Source: Patiria miniata
Lineage: Eukaryota > Echinodermata > Asteroidea > Valvatida > Asterinidae
Direction of reading: 5' to 3'
Assembly (NCBI RefSeq): GCF_015706575.1
Contig: NW_024037074.1
Coordinates: forward strand, 18,217,334-18,281,333
DNA: 64,000 bases
A program made the translations under genes and the position numbers. Under the pieces are notes generated by a model, which had not been told where the DNA came from, did not search any database, and saw only the letters and a program-made list of their open reading frames with translations. Of this stretch, positions 11,861 through 24,800 are shown piece after piece; the first letter of the stretch is position 1; every line of letters begins with the position of its first letter.

Positions 11861-13284
11861 TTTCTTTTCTATCGGAGGACAATTGCAAGAGTGATTAATT
11901 TGTTATATTGAGAGCTTGTACTGTAATCGTTTGAAATTAATTTTTAAAATTGCTTGAAAATACAAAATTCAATCCAGCTAAAATGTTTTTATTTCATTGT
12001 CGCAAAACTGCATGTACATGCTCAGTACCTTTGTGCATACCTTGTTCAGGCTTGTTCCCTGATCCCAGACTGCAGGAGGGGGCCTTTAAATCCTATAGTG
12101 GAATTTTTTATATTGTTTATATGCACAGCTGAAGCTATCAACCCCCGTATATGAAGCGACATCGCGCGGCAGCTTGTGCCGACATGACAAAATGTACAAT
12201 CTTTTGCCATGGGTTTCAGGACCTGATTTTAGCTTCGCGGAGTTTTGATCAGTGGTGTTTATTATTTACATTCTCCACTTTGTTCTTATTCCCTCTTCCT
12301 TTTCCCCTTCCTTCTCCATTCTTCGGAACACTGGTGCTTAGGGCCTACGAAACACTTAATCCGGGCCTGTTCCCCGGCTATAGAGCGCCCTCATGGTGTT
12401 AAATGAGTTCCAGCTCCTCCCAACCCCAAATCACCACCCCCCCCCCACTACTTTTTCTTCTTCTTGAAATTGCTTTGATCGGCCGATAGTCTATCGGCAC
12501 CCTGAAGATTTGGGAGGATTTGTTGCAGGTCCGCCCATGGTGACCCATTTGAAATGCAATATGAATTTAATGATTTATTTCTACCTGTCCTTTCATCTTT
12601 GCCATATCCCGATAATTTTTTGGACTTGCCAGCCGGGCTACTTAAGGAATATGTTGAATAGCCCGCCGCTGTTTTGACGAGCATTTGGCTAGCGGGCTAC
12701 CGCTAATTTCAAACCCTGTTTAGTCCATTTTACGGACCCGAAGTATAGGACTAAACTACATTGTATTTGTCAGATGTTATTTGTAAAAAAATAATAATAA
12801 TAATTACTGGCTAGGTCTTGAGAAACATTTTGAATGAGGTGATTTGTAAATATGTCTTTAAATGTATGTCAAATTGAGAGCTGAATATTATTTAGAGGCT
12901 GCTGTTTCGCTTTATATTATTTTATTGTATTATCTGGTCTGTGGAGCATTTTGTGTTGTACTTTAATATGCAGGGTGACAATCTAAATTTTAATTCCAGA
13001 GTTATAATAATTATATAGGCCCCTGTATTCGGTATACAGAGTGGGGAATATAAGGGGAAACCCCACTTTTTTCCGGCTTGCGGCGTCGTTCAAGTACATT
13101 TTGTGTAGTTTTTGAGTTTTGTCAGTTGTTTACATCAGTTGTGGTGCGTGTTTCATTGTTTGCGTTTAATAAACACGTAGCAAAGGCACTCTCACAATGA
13201 CCCCAAAATTACCATCGGCTGCAGTTCAGGGCCACTCTATTGGAATGTGTTTTGAACCTGTCTGCCGATTTCATTTATTTCCTC

Positions 13285-13815
13285 AAGATTTGTGTACAAT
13301 ATGTCTGACATAAAACTTTTTTTTTCAATCAATCTCTGTCTGCGTAGTCTGCCGATAGTCTGAAAAAATATCGCTCTTTGTATGGGCTGTTTTGTAACGG
13401 CTGGTTTGAGAGCCTAAATACCTTTACCCGTCGGGGTGAGTAGCACTTTATACAATGCATCGACATTTGTGAATGTTGGTACCACTGTTTGTTCCCTTGT
13501 CGTCATGAGCTTGCCGTACCAGTAGGGCATTGGTACCCCAAATTAATTGTTCACCATAACGGGCACAATGCTTGTTTACCCGTTTACCTGTGGGTTGACT
13601 ATAGGCCCTTTCGGCTCCCATGCAGGCATGCGTGCACAATTTATCTGGTTCATATTTACACGTTTGTCAGAATTTTTGCCCAGGAAATGATTTCCAGCAA
13701 ATTATTCTACTCTAGTACTTTCGCTAACAAGCTGAGTACATATAGACCCGGCAATGATGGTTATTCTAAACAATATAGCTCTTCTGCCATTAATGGGATT
13801 CTCGGTTTGTGAACA
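13285..13815. repeat. Dispersed repeat, three copies in the window (copy 1)
   Basis: Begins near TGTCTGACATAAA, contains CTTTACCCGT and GTGAGTAGC, and recurs closely at 41758-42275 (duplication partner) and in diverged form at 36424-36800. The open frame of about 107 codons in it is not conserved in the third copy. An LTR or other regulatory repeat is possible; no family was recognised. Confidence 0.5.
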
Positions 13816-14089
13816 CTGAAAAGTGGCCGAATCGGGCTAGGCATATATATGAAGCTATTCTTCTCAACAAAATCGTCAGAAATAAATCAAGGGAGTTTAA
13901 ATATCAATCCAATTTTATGTTCTTTGTAATGTTGAAGAATTCTCATCAGGAATCCTTTATGGCACAATTTCGCTGTTTACTTATTAAACCACTTTGAATG
14001 ATTCCATAAATTGACTGCTCCAAAGACCCATTTTACGCTCTAAATTTAAAAGATGATGAAATTCACTCCATTCGAGTGAAGATTTACTC

Positions 14090-14262
14090 CCACAGTCGGA
14101 AACTAGGGACTAAACGTTTTAGAGTGAAATTTGTTCAATCGTAAAAATCGAGTTTTCACTCGAGCTTAGACTGAACTGATTCTTTTTTTCTGACTATTTC
14201 AATCAAATATAAGAGTGATTTTCACTCTAAACGTCCAGTCCCTAACTTCACTAACGATGAAA
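14090..14262. mobile_element. Small palindromic element (MITE-like), copy A
   Basis: GGGACTAAACGTTTTAGAGTG at the left is the approximate reverse complement of CACTCTAAACGTCCAGTCCC at the right. Partner at 42560-42710. Non-coding. Confidence 0.55.
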
Positions 14263-14415
14263 CGTTATAGGGAACAAAATGGACCAAATTCGTAATTAAT
14301 TGGCCTCGACCTGAACCAAAAGGGAGTGCATGGGGAAACAAGAACAGAAGTCACCCGAGGCAAATAATTGGATATAAAGTAAAGTATAACCGTGACAGTA
14401 TAACTGCTGGAAGGG

Positions 14416-14422
14416 TATAAAA
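14416..14422 (+). promoter_or_regulatory. Candidate TATA box for adhesion GPCR gene A
   Basis: TATAAAA in the context GAAGGGTATAAAATGTTAC, conserved in copy B at 42896-42902. It lies about 400 bases before a conserved 5' splice site at 14836 that could end a first exon. Position and conservation support a promoter; no expression evidence is available. Confidence 0.4.
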
Positions 14423-14446
14423 TGTTACCCTTGGCCTACGTACGTT

Positions 14447-14835
14447 TTGGCTTATTTCATCATGAACAGTGTCTGAGCGTCAAGTACATGGTGCCCTCCT
14501 TCGCACTCGCTCCGAATTTCCAAATATGGTCGGAACATAAATCTTTCTGCAGTATTTAACTCCTCCCCCATTCCATCACATGACAATTTCTAGGTACGCC
14601 ACATAATATCCCATGTGCGTCACTATACATGTCTTTATGCTGGAAATTGCGGAAGGTTTACCCGAAGCACACGGGTTCAGGAACACTGGGTTGACGTTGA
14701 TCCCTGAACAATAAAAACCAAACAGGAACCAGTCATATTTATTTTGCCAACTCAACAAAGACCTGTGCGGGGGCCAAAACTCGCCAGAGAGTTGCAGCAC
14801 TGTGCTGAAGGAACACAGCACTCGCTCATTGCAAG
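14447..14835 (+). other. Candidate 5' untranslated exon of gene A
   Basis: The stretch between the TATA-like box and AAG/GTGAGT at 14835/14836 is similar in copy B (ending at 43300 before GTGAGT). In copy B a 73-codon frame crosses it, but in copy A that frame is broken by a small indel. It is therefore read as non-coding leader. The start is only an estimate. Confidence 0.35.
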
Positions 14836-15744
14836 GTGAGTTTGTTATAAATCAATAAAGTTAAGGCGTTTATTTTGCCTTAAATTGCTTTTTCCCCCTT
14901 AATTCGTTACACTAGTTCATGGGAATAATTTGATGCGATCAAGCTACATGAGTCGTTTGTCGACCCTGCATGGTCATATTTTTATTACAGATTTGAAAAG
15001 AGCACAATCTCACCGTTATTGTTGTAAAAACCGCATGCTGATACCATCTTTAGTTCAAAAACTATGGAAGTTGGAACACCAAGAGATGTGATACAGTGAT
15101 GTGATGAAGTGTCCCCATTTTGGCCTGTATATCCAAATAAAAAAATCCCAACAAACGTCTCATTTAGCTTAATCGCATAGTCTCGAAGTTTTTATTTTTA
15201 AAATTTGATTCTTAGACTGTATTGGTAAACAAATACACGAGTAAACAAGTGCATTTGTACGAGTAAATTCACGTTTACTTTCACTGGTAATGCTTTCAAT
15301 GAAAGAAAAAAGTGAACAAACTAAACCAACCTTGGACAACATTTAGAGAGTCTCCGTGATTGGTGGATGACTTTGATTACAGTAAACGAAAAACTTTCAA
15401 GCGTTCCTGAATATTCGACAGGGGCTTTGTACAAACTTAACGGGTACAACACATCAACGGATGGTGGCTTTTTTTTAAGCAAACTTTGGCAGAAGTATAT
15501 CCTTAGAGGTGGTATATCTTCGTCACAGGATGTAGAAATTGGACTCCCACACTGATCTGTACCATGTATTTCATACTTATGTTTTAATGCTGATAGCCAC
15601 GAGATAAATTGCCATAGTGGTGATATCGGTGCGGGCGTTTATGGGCAGTGATGACTGTGTACATTAACACTGACCGTCGCACATCCGATCCGACAACTCC
15701 GGCTTGTCTAAAGTCTATTATCAAAAACACAATTTCTTTTACAG

Positions 15745-15834
15745 GTTTGGCTTGAATTTGAGGCTTCGACCGGACACAATGTTGTTATTTTGCTGGATCG
15801 CAATCCTCACTGCAATTAATTTACCACTATCACA
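15745..15834 (+). CDS. Gene A exon 1: start codon and signal peptide
   Basis: A splice acceptor (TTTTACAG) precedes 15745. The ATG at 15779 opens a hydrophobic leader (MLLFCWIAILTAINLPLS) and the exon ends CA/GTGAGT. The start is chosen because it gives a signal peptide, and copy B has the same arrangement. Confidence 0.8.
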
Positions 15835-18800
15835 GTGAGTGTTTCTTTCTCATTTTTTTAATGTTCCAGTGCACAAATGAATGCCCATCTGCTCATTGAT
15901 TTTCAATATCATTACTGAGCTACATTTATGCACTCGGTTCTCGGTTCCCAATAGCATTTGTTACCTACTGAGGCAAAATGAGGAATGTCCCCTAAAACCT
16001 TGTTTTGAGTAATCGACACCGTAAGTTTGATATAGTAGAAAAATCATGTCAAGATTTGTATTGGTTGTTTTGTATTTTTGAGTAGTCAAGGTAACCAAGA
16101 TTCACACTACGCATTTTTATTGGGAAACAATACCCCCAAAAGTGGAGAAAGTGAAGATCGTGTATCACTGCCGTTGGCGGCGCAATGCGTATCTTTTTAT
16201 TCAAAGCCGTTTTTCTCGAAGTGAGGTTGGTGAAGATTGGCGGGACACTGTTGAAGTTCCTGTGGCATATCATTAGCATAGATCCAGCTAAAGAAATCAA
16301 TTTGGAATCATTGGAAAGCCAATGATTTGCGCCTTAACGTTATGTACATAACTTGAAAAGTCAAATGTGGGGGCTATTCCTCATTATGCTATGGCAGGTC
16401 ACATTTGTATTGTACTATCTCAATATTAAAATGTATAACTCTCAAAATGACTATAAACACTAACAACTGCCTGTAGCGGACCAAACAGCGGCTATATACA
16501 GTGTGTATCAAATAAATTTCAAACAAAATACAACGGAATGTCAGACGTAGAATGTGTAACCAACATTGATAATATAGGTAGTGTTTGGAAAATAATCCTT
16601 TCCACTTTAAAATGAGACATCAAACGTCCAAATCTGATAATTTTTGACAGAGTTATGAGTAATTTTCCAAGAGAGTTCAAATTGACCATGGGACCAAGTT
16701 TTCAATTTTAGGCATAGGGACAAAGGTAGCCTAATAGTAATAGCCCCTTCGTGGATAATTGCGTGGCCTACAAAAATGTGTTTAGCGAGTAAACATAATT
16801 CTAAACACTTTCTTGCTATCAGTTTGTAAACATGTTTACATGCTAAACATTTTTAGCATGAGGTGATAGCAAGAAAGTGTTTAGAATTGCGTTTACTCGC
16901 TAAACACATTTTTGTGCAGGCCAGGCAAATATCCACACACAGGCAATTAGGCTACCTTTGTCCCAATGCCTAAAATTGAAAACTTGGTCCCATGGTCAAT
17001 TTAACCTCTCTTGGACAATTACTCATAACTTTGTCTATTGGACATTTGATGTCTCAGTTTAAAGTGGAAAGGCGTATCTATCAAACCATACCTATTTTTA
17101 TCTATGTTGGTTACTCATGCTACGTCTGGCATTTCGTTGTATTTTGTTAGCATTGTTTTGATACACACTGTATACTGTAGTACAGTAGACCCACAGCCCT
17201 GCACAAAATTATACATGGGTATCATTAACAACGTCGCATGTGTCAAAACTCTTGTGAAAGGACACAAATCGAGTGTATTTGTACATATTCATTTTGTTCG
17301 CATAACTAATTAGTTTCTGTGAATAGTGCAACCCACAGTCAAAGTGCGGAGACCCCCTCCCCGAAACCCTTTCGATTTTCCAAAGCCCTTTTTCCCCCAC
17401 GAACTCTTGATGACGCAAAACGAAAATTGCAAATCACGTCGGTATAGGCCTACATGGGGTGCATGAGCGGTCGTTTCCAATAAAACCTAACTGCCTGTGT
17501 ATCAGAGTGGCATACATGGTGAGTCAAAAAAGCGGAACCCACACCCCAAAAAATATATTTCATATTAAAAAAAATATGTAGCACCAAAATAATAATGACT
17601 GGAAAGCCAATTTCATAAGCTATTAGAAATTACTGAAATTGCTCAATCCGTTCAAAGAATAGCACCATTTAAACGCAATGACCTAAAACCTGTCTCGTCC
17701 AACAAAAACAAACAAACAATTTATCGTGTATTCTGACTGTTTGGAACAACAAAGAGAATGACACAGAATACTTGTTTCAACAACTGTCAACAACTGTAGT
17801 ACACAATATCTTGATTAACATTCCTGGTTAGGCAAACAATATGATGTATAAAATCCACCTTTTTTTTTAAAAGACAAGCCTTCAAAAGGACTTTGTTGAA
17901 TATTTGTAGCTTTTAAACTGAGGTTTTATCGCTGGTGATGTTTGAAGACAATTGTGACGACGGTTCTTGAAATCGCATGTTTTAGACGAAAGAGGTTTTA
18001 GGATTATTGTGTTGAAATGGTGATATTCTTTGAACGGATTGAGCAATTTCAGTAATTGTTTCATCTAAAACACAAGTAGCTTATGAAAATGGCTTTCCAG
18101 TCATTATTATTTTGGTGCTACATATTGTTTTAAATATGAAAAATTTAATTTTGGAGGTTTGGGTTCTGCTTTTTTTTACTCATCCTGTATGATTAATTAA
18201 AATAGAAGAAATGGTTGTTTTCTCCTTATCTGTCATCCAGGGCCACGGTGTGTGGGTATAGCTGCTCTCAACGTTACACCACAAGCTGCGGTTTTCAGGG
18301 CTGGAGCAGATGTACCAGACACCGGTTTGTATTATTTACACTTCTACATGGTCTGAGTTCTGTTTTCCCCAATAAGGACCGAGGCAAGGCCTAAAAACTT
18401 TATTCCATCATGCATCGTCCTCGTTTTTATTACATGTATTACCATATTCCCAATGTCCCCTTTATATTCCAACAAACTATACATAGTGTGACTTGATTTC
18501 ATTTAAGTTTAATCCAGCTGTATTTGTCATTGAACTGTCGCTGTGTGGACAGTGTCCCCACGATGCAGGATCTTGAGATGTTATGTAGACTTGCACAGAT
18601 CCGCACGTTGTTCATAATTCTGAAACAATCTAAGAGGCATCAATTGAATGCGGGCTACTGCGTGCAAAATGTAGAACATTAAAAAAAATCATGGCAACGT
18701 TTTTCAAATGTGCATGCACAAGTTAAGAACAGAAGGGATGTCCACATAAAGTATCCATAAGCTATGGACCGAGAAGCAGACGAGGCCTAGCCTCATAAGT

Positions 18801-21800
18801 ATTTTGCTCCAAATACAAGCATTTCATAATTTTTGTTTAGGTCTGTAACCTGCTACCGGTGTTGCACAGGATGGACCGGAAGTACATCAACTGGTTGCTC
18901 AACTCGTAAGTTAATTTCGTTAATTGATACCAAAAGAATCAGACCAATCAGGTCACCGATCTAGGCAGCCTGGTTTTCACTCCAAGCGTTTTCAATAACA
19001 TTTTCGATGGTTTGGTCTTAAACGACTGGCAAATATCGTCTTGAATTTGAACTGAGTTTTCAGCAAAGATCACACATTTCATTCTTGTTTTTCGTTCTTA
19101 GCCATTTGTTTTGGCTCTACTGTCTCGTGTACCAACGGAGGGGCTTGCACAAGTCCTAACTACTGCAGCAACTGTAACCGAGGCTTCTACTCTCCACGAT
19201 GCGATCGTGAGTGATCACGAAAAAGCTTTAATGACATAAACTGCTTTTATCCATGACATCATTTTTGATTCACTTAGAACAGTTACTCGGACTTTTGTCT
19301 CAAAAGGACATAGCCAAATAAGTGTTGGGACCGACCAATTTTAGTGATTTAACATTTGGACTTTGGGAGAGTGTATAACAGCTTTTCACATTAATGTGGA
19401 CGACGGTTTCACTTTTGCTATCAGGTTACTGGGTAGAGACATGTCAAATGAGTTCTTAAGCCAAGAAATTGAAATTGAAGTTAAACATATCCTGTTTTAT
19501 CATGACAACCTGACCTAGATTTAAGTATTCAAAGTCTAAGTCTTCAACTGATAAAAAATAAACATTGCATCTACTTTGTGTAGGGTGTACAACCATCGCG
19601 AACTGCCTTGAGGTATTTTGTAGCACTTCCTCAGACCAGAGATGTGATCGATGTGATGGTGATTATGGGTCAGCGCTGGGATCAGCGTACAACAAGAGTG
19701 ATAACATGAGGCAATGCATTAGTACGTTTTCATCTTCAACTACATTATCACCTTCACCCCAAATCTCATCCAGAACGTCACCTCGCCCTCAACCTCAACC
19801 TAAGCCTCATCTTCATCCTCATTTTCATCCTTAACCTTATCCCGAATCTCTTCCTCAATCCATACTCATTTTCAACATCTTTATCATCATCCTAAACCTC
19901 TTAATCAACCTCATCGTAAACATCTTTATCAACCTCATCCTAAACATCTTTATCATCCTCAACCTCATCCTAAACTTCTTTGTTATCCTTAAGCTCATCC
20001 TAAACCTCTTTATCAACCTCATCATCAGCCTCATCCTGAACCTCAACCTCATCCTCAACCTTATCGTCAACCTCTCCCTCATCCGTAACCTCATCCCTAA
20101 CGTCACTCTCATCCTGAACTTCATCCTGAATCTCTTCCTCAACTTGAATCTCGTTATATCATTTTCTTTCCCCATCGACCGCTGCTGCTGCTGTTTTTCT
20201 GTACCCAAAAAATATATTTGGTAAACAAATTAATTCCTTCGCTTCATTTTCGTTTTGTTGCAGTCATTAATAGCTCGCAGTTTACTTGCTCTGATGTTCA
20301 ATTTTTTGCTCCTATTTTGTCAGAGCAATGTTCATGGAGGAGTGACAGCAATGCCTGCTACCCGGGATCCTGCACAAATTCCCAGTGCACATGCAGCAGT
20401 GGATTCTCAGGCACTGACTGCAGAACAAGTGAGTTTGTGGCGTTATTTTAAACTACCTCTTAATTTTCGATTATCAATAATAAAGTAGTTAAGCTCCAGG
20501 TTATTTCAATGTAAATCAAATTAGGTTTTGCCCTTCACCGACGTTTTAAACACTGTATACTCAGTGTGTTACCTCCCGAGTGAAAGTTGGAAAAAATCAC
20601 TCGGGTGGGACTCGAACCCACGACCTCCTGCTTTCTAGTGCAGATGTCTTACCACTCGACCACCGAGCTAACGGGATCGGTTGGCCGGTTCGAATCTGAT
20701 GTACATAGCAGCGGGTACCGCATAAACTATCATAAGATGGAATTTTTTTTTTTTGATTATATCACCCCGGCGCAAAAATTCCATCTTATAATATTTCAAT
20801 GTAGTTATCACTGGGTAAATATCAATATGGCTTCTTAAGCAACTTTTATTATTCATAATTAACATTGGTCATTTTATAAAATCAGGGTCCAAAGTGTGGC
20901 ATTTCCCTGTATCTGATACATGGGTACTTTAAACAAGTTATTATTTGTCGGGTAGGTAGTCCATGCTATTCATTATCGCTTTTGGAGGTTGAATGCATTA
21001 AGGAGTGGCTGCCATTACAGGCATAAAAACATAAATGCAAGATGTAACAGGGACAAGAAAAAAAAGTATTATATTTTGAGCTCTTAACTTTATTCACTTT
21101 AGTTTCTAATAAGGATTCCTTACAGTATGTGCCTGCCTTACAAATCATAAATGCTATGCCTGGAAGGCTTGTGTGAACTTGCTATAACCCACTGAGGTTA
21201 ATGGCCCTACACTATTGCGGTAACTACTGATTTAAATCATGTATAGGCATGCAGACACAAATTGACATTTCTCCTCCTAATTCCTTATACCTCTCCCTCC
21301 GCTCTAAAATCGATCTATATATTTCGTTTACATTTCATAATTCAGATTTTATAACTTTTTTTTTCGCAGTGACATTCTCAATGACAACACCTATAGGAAG
21401 CAGATTTACAGTGGTATTTCACATAAAGTAAAATCCAAAACAAATTGAATTGCCCAAGGGTCAGATTACTTTTACCACTGTGAATCACTCTTGAAATGTC
21501 AAAAACTATACCACAATATGACCAGGAATCCTTAATTTTAGGCGGAGCATAAACCCGGAAAATCAGCGGGATACTGGAAGAGACCCATCCGCATTCGATC
21601 TAGTTGGGAACTGAGTGAATCCTAGACGCAGCATAGGTACAAGCTGGTGAAGCTATTGTGAACCGCGTTAGTTTTTGTTGTTATTTTACATTGTCGTCTC
21701 TTTTTAGTACCCATGATTGGCAATGTAACTGAATTGTGACTTTTCATTCAGTGGGTATCAGTCAAGCACCAGTCCTATCCGAGCACCATGCCACCCTGAT

Positions 21801-24800
21801 CAATGGGACAACAACTCTAGAATCCCCTACCGTCCAGGGCAGTACAGACACTGTCTACACCAACGTACAAGACTTTGTGAGCTTGAGGATCAACTGGACA
21901 AGTTCTTACCAGCCTACTGGTCTACCAGACCTTAGTGGCGGTGGACATCCATACATCCAAAGCATTGGGCTTGGTGTTGTGGAGGCACGAGCCACAGCCG
22001 TTGTGAATCGTAAGTTAAGAATGGCATGTCCTTTTTAATTTGATAACATATGAAATAATTAATAGGTTTTTTTTGTGTTTATCCTTGTGGGTATACGTGT
22101 TAAGAGTCAAATGGAAAGCATTTTGATGGCTAGAGATGTTAGTGAAGTACAAAAGTAACTGACAAAATAAATGTCTATAGTGTGTTTAAACGCAAACAAG
22201 GACTGTGTGGCATGTCATTTGTGTTTTATGTACGCAACAATTTAAACGACATTTAAGGAAAATACTGTCGAATAATCAACGGCATTTTCATCCTTGCTGG
22301 ACTCTTCAAATTGGTTTTATTTTCCCCATGCACTAGGGGATCAGAATGTTACATATTCAATTGGCTCGACGAATTGTACAACATCGACAACTGGAAATTC
22401 GTCCGAACTAAACAATCCTGCTACAGATCTGGTATCCTGTGAAATCACCTTCACTTTAGACTACAACGCGTGGACACCAACTACAGGAGATGTGTAGGTC
22501 CTAACCTACTTTTGTCAATACATACGTTTCTGGCCAAAACTCTAATAATTTAGTTAGTATTATGAACTTAATCACTACCCTCATTTAAAAATGAGTTTGG
22601 ACATCGTACTGAGAAAGGAGTATGCCTAGGAAAATGTTTCGTCACTTTAACTACTTGACTGAACAAGTTGTGTGAGCCGAGCGTACATTCTTTCTCAATG
22701 AGGTAATATGTATATGTATACTCATTTTTCTGAATTCACAATCTCTCTTTTACAGACTAAGATGTGATGTACATTCAACAAGTGGCGGCTACATGGAACT
22801 CTATGACAGGGACCATTCAAGCAGTATCATTACACGCTACTACAATGGCAGTACATCCTCCAATTTCTCAACGTTCACCTTTGACTTTGTTGACCCTTAC
22901 CACTGTGTGGATGATGGCAGAGGATGCCGGAGGACCATGCTGGATACACAGAATGATGTTACCACACAGGTTAGATTCTCGTGTAGCTTGTTCGGTGATG
23001 GGTGTAGAACACCAAGATTTGTATCCAATCATTTTGTTTATTGGATAGGATGACTTACTGTAGGCCTATTATCACCAAGTTATTAAAAAGTCTTATATAC
23101 TCAGTGAATAATACATAACCCCTCTCAAAGTCGTGGTTCTGTCCTCATGCTTGAAGCACAGAGCATGTTCCGTGCTCTTTGCTTGAAGTGACTTTCATAA
23201 GTCCAACCGTGAGTGATGCTACCTCCTGTATCTGTGATATAGCAGTTCTAGTAGCTTTATCGATAGCAGCCGTTACATCTCAGTTTCAAATATGGTACAA
23301 TTATTCTAAGTTGAATAGTAACTGACGAATAGATGAGTAATAATATTTTAGCCAGGTAGTATGTACGTGGTTGGGCCTGGTGTACCAGTTTTTGGGGCTT
23401 AGTGCTCATTGGTGGGCTTGATGTGCCCGTTTTGGGGATCACGTGTGCCAATGGTTGGGCCTGGTGTGCCAATGGTTGCATGGCGCCTGCCCATGGTTGG
23501 TTTTCGTTGTGCCGTGGTTGTGATCGGGTGTGGTCATGGTTTGGCCTTGTGTGCCCATGGTTCGGGCCTGGTGTGCCAGTGGTTGGGCTTGGTATGTCCT
23601 GCTTGAGTTTACTCAATAACTGACACCTAGTTTTTCCCTGTATACTCTAAATCTTTTCAACTTCATTTTCATGATAGGAAGTAATTAATGTTTCTTGGCA
23701 AGGCTGGACAGACGATCTCGCTGGCACAAAAGAATACGACCTTGAAGTGCGACAGCTGTCAGGTAGCCATGGTAACCAGCTGACAGAAATTTTTGACAGT
23801 CCCGCCGCTTATTCTGGAGCACGATCTGGTCAAAATGTCACTTTGCCTCATCCTGGTATGTTAGGTTTGGCGAATGTATATTCAAAATGAACAGTATAAA
23901 AGAATTGGTTTGAATGTGCCTGTCTCTCGATCTGAAACCGTTAAAGGCTATTATTAGTTACCCATTTGCAGATAAAATGCTAACATCGCACGTTGTGAGT
24001 GTGTGATTTAGATTACTTGGGTAATTTCAGATACTGAATTTAAAAAAAAAATAGATAGTTAGATTTTTTTTTATCAGTCGTATAAGAGAGTTATGTAAAA
24101 AAAAAAATGTAAATATATTTTTAATGCGGCTAGTTACATTGATAATCTTTAAATTGGAATCATACGGTGGAATGAAACATTATTTAAATCTCTATGCTTT
24201 TTTTTCTCCTTCCTTACAGGCGTTTATTCTGTCATCCTCAGTGTTGTCGACAATGCCGGCAATGTCAGACAGAGCAGACGCTTCGTGTTCTTTGACAACG
24301 ATCCAGACGACGTCACCATTCAGAGTAATTTCTCCCTGTGCGTGGTCTCGGCGACTGAAGAAACTGACTTCATGTGGTTGACCAATCTAGACCCCAGCAA
24401 AGGGGCGACATCCGTGCAGCTTGATTGGACAGGGCATTTCATCAATGAACGTCATCACAGCCAAGGATGGTTGAAGCCCATTGGGTCCTATGTTGGTGGT
24501 ACCATTGATGCTGGTGAGTTTAGTACATTAAGTTATCACAGGGTTTTAAATTGTTGTATTGATAAACAAAATTTCGTTAGGTTTAACATATCAGAGTTTG
24601 TATACTTTATAGTGTAGAAGTTGCTGTCATGTAATGACGCTGTTTTTAAAAGGAGGATAATATTCCGCGAAAGAAGAAGTCTGGACAGTCAAAACTCTCA
24701 TCTTTTGAGGGCTGCAGAGCATGGTACAATAATCATTGTTCGAAAATCATGTTCTGTACAATTCGCATATCAGTTATTCGTTATTAACGCTTATAACTTA

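Noticed and set aside
13489..13812. 107-codon frame conserved in both duplicates (also 41949-42272)
   Set aside because: Conservation is explained by recent duplication; the older copy at 36424 does not keep the frame and no domain is visible.
20608..20675. Possible tRNA gene on the minus strand
   Set aside because: A and B boxes are good but the anticodon loop is the wrong size, acceptor pairing is poor, and the unit sits in a larger element with a 12-bp target duplication: a SINE.
23402..23623. Open frames rich in Val-Pro-Met-Val-Gly repeats
   Set aside because: They follow the intronic minisatellite; no splice sites join them to neighbouring exons.
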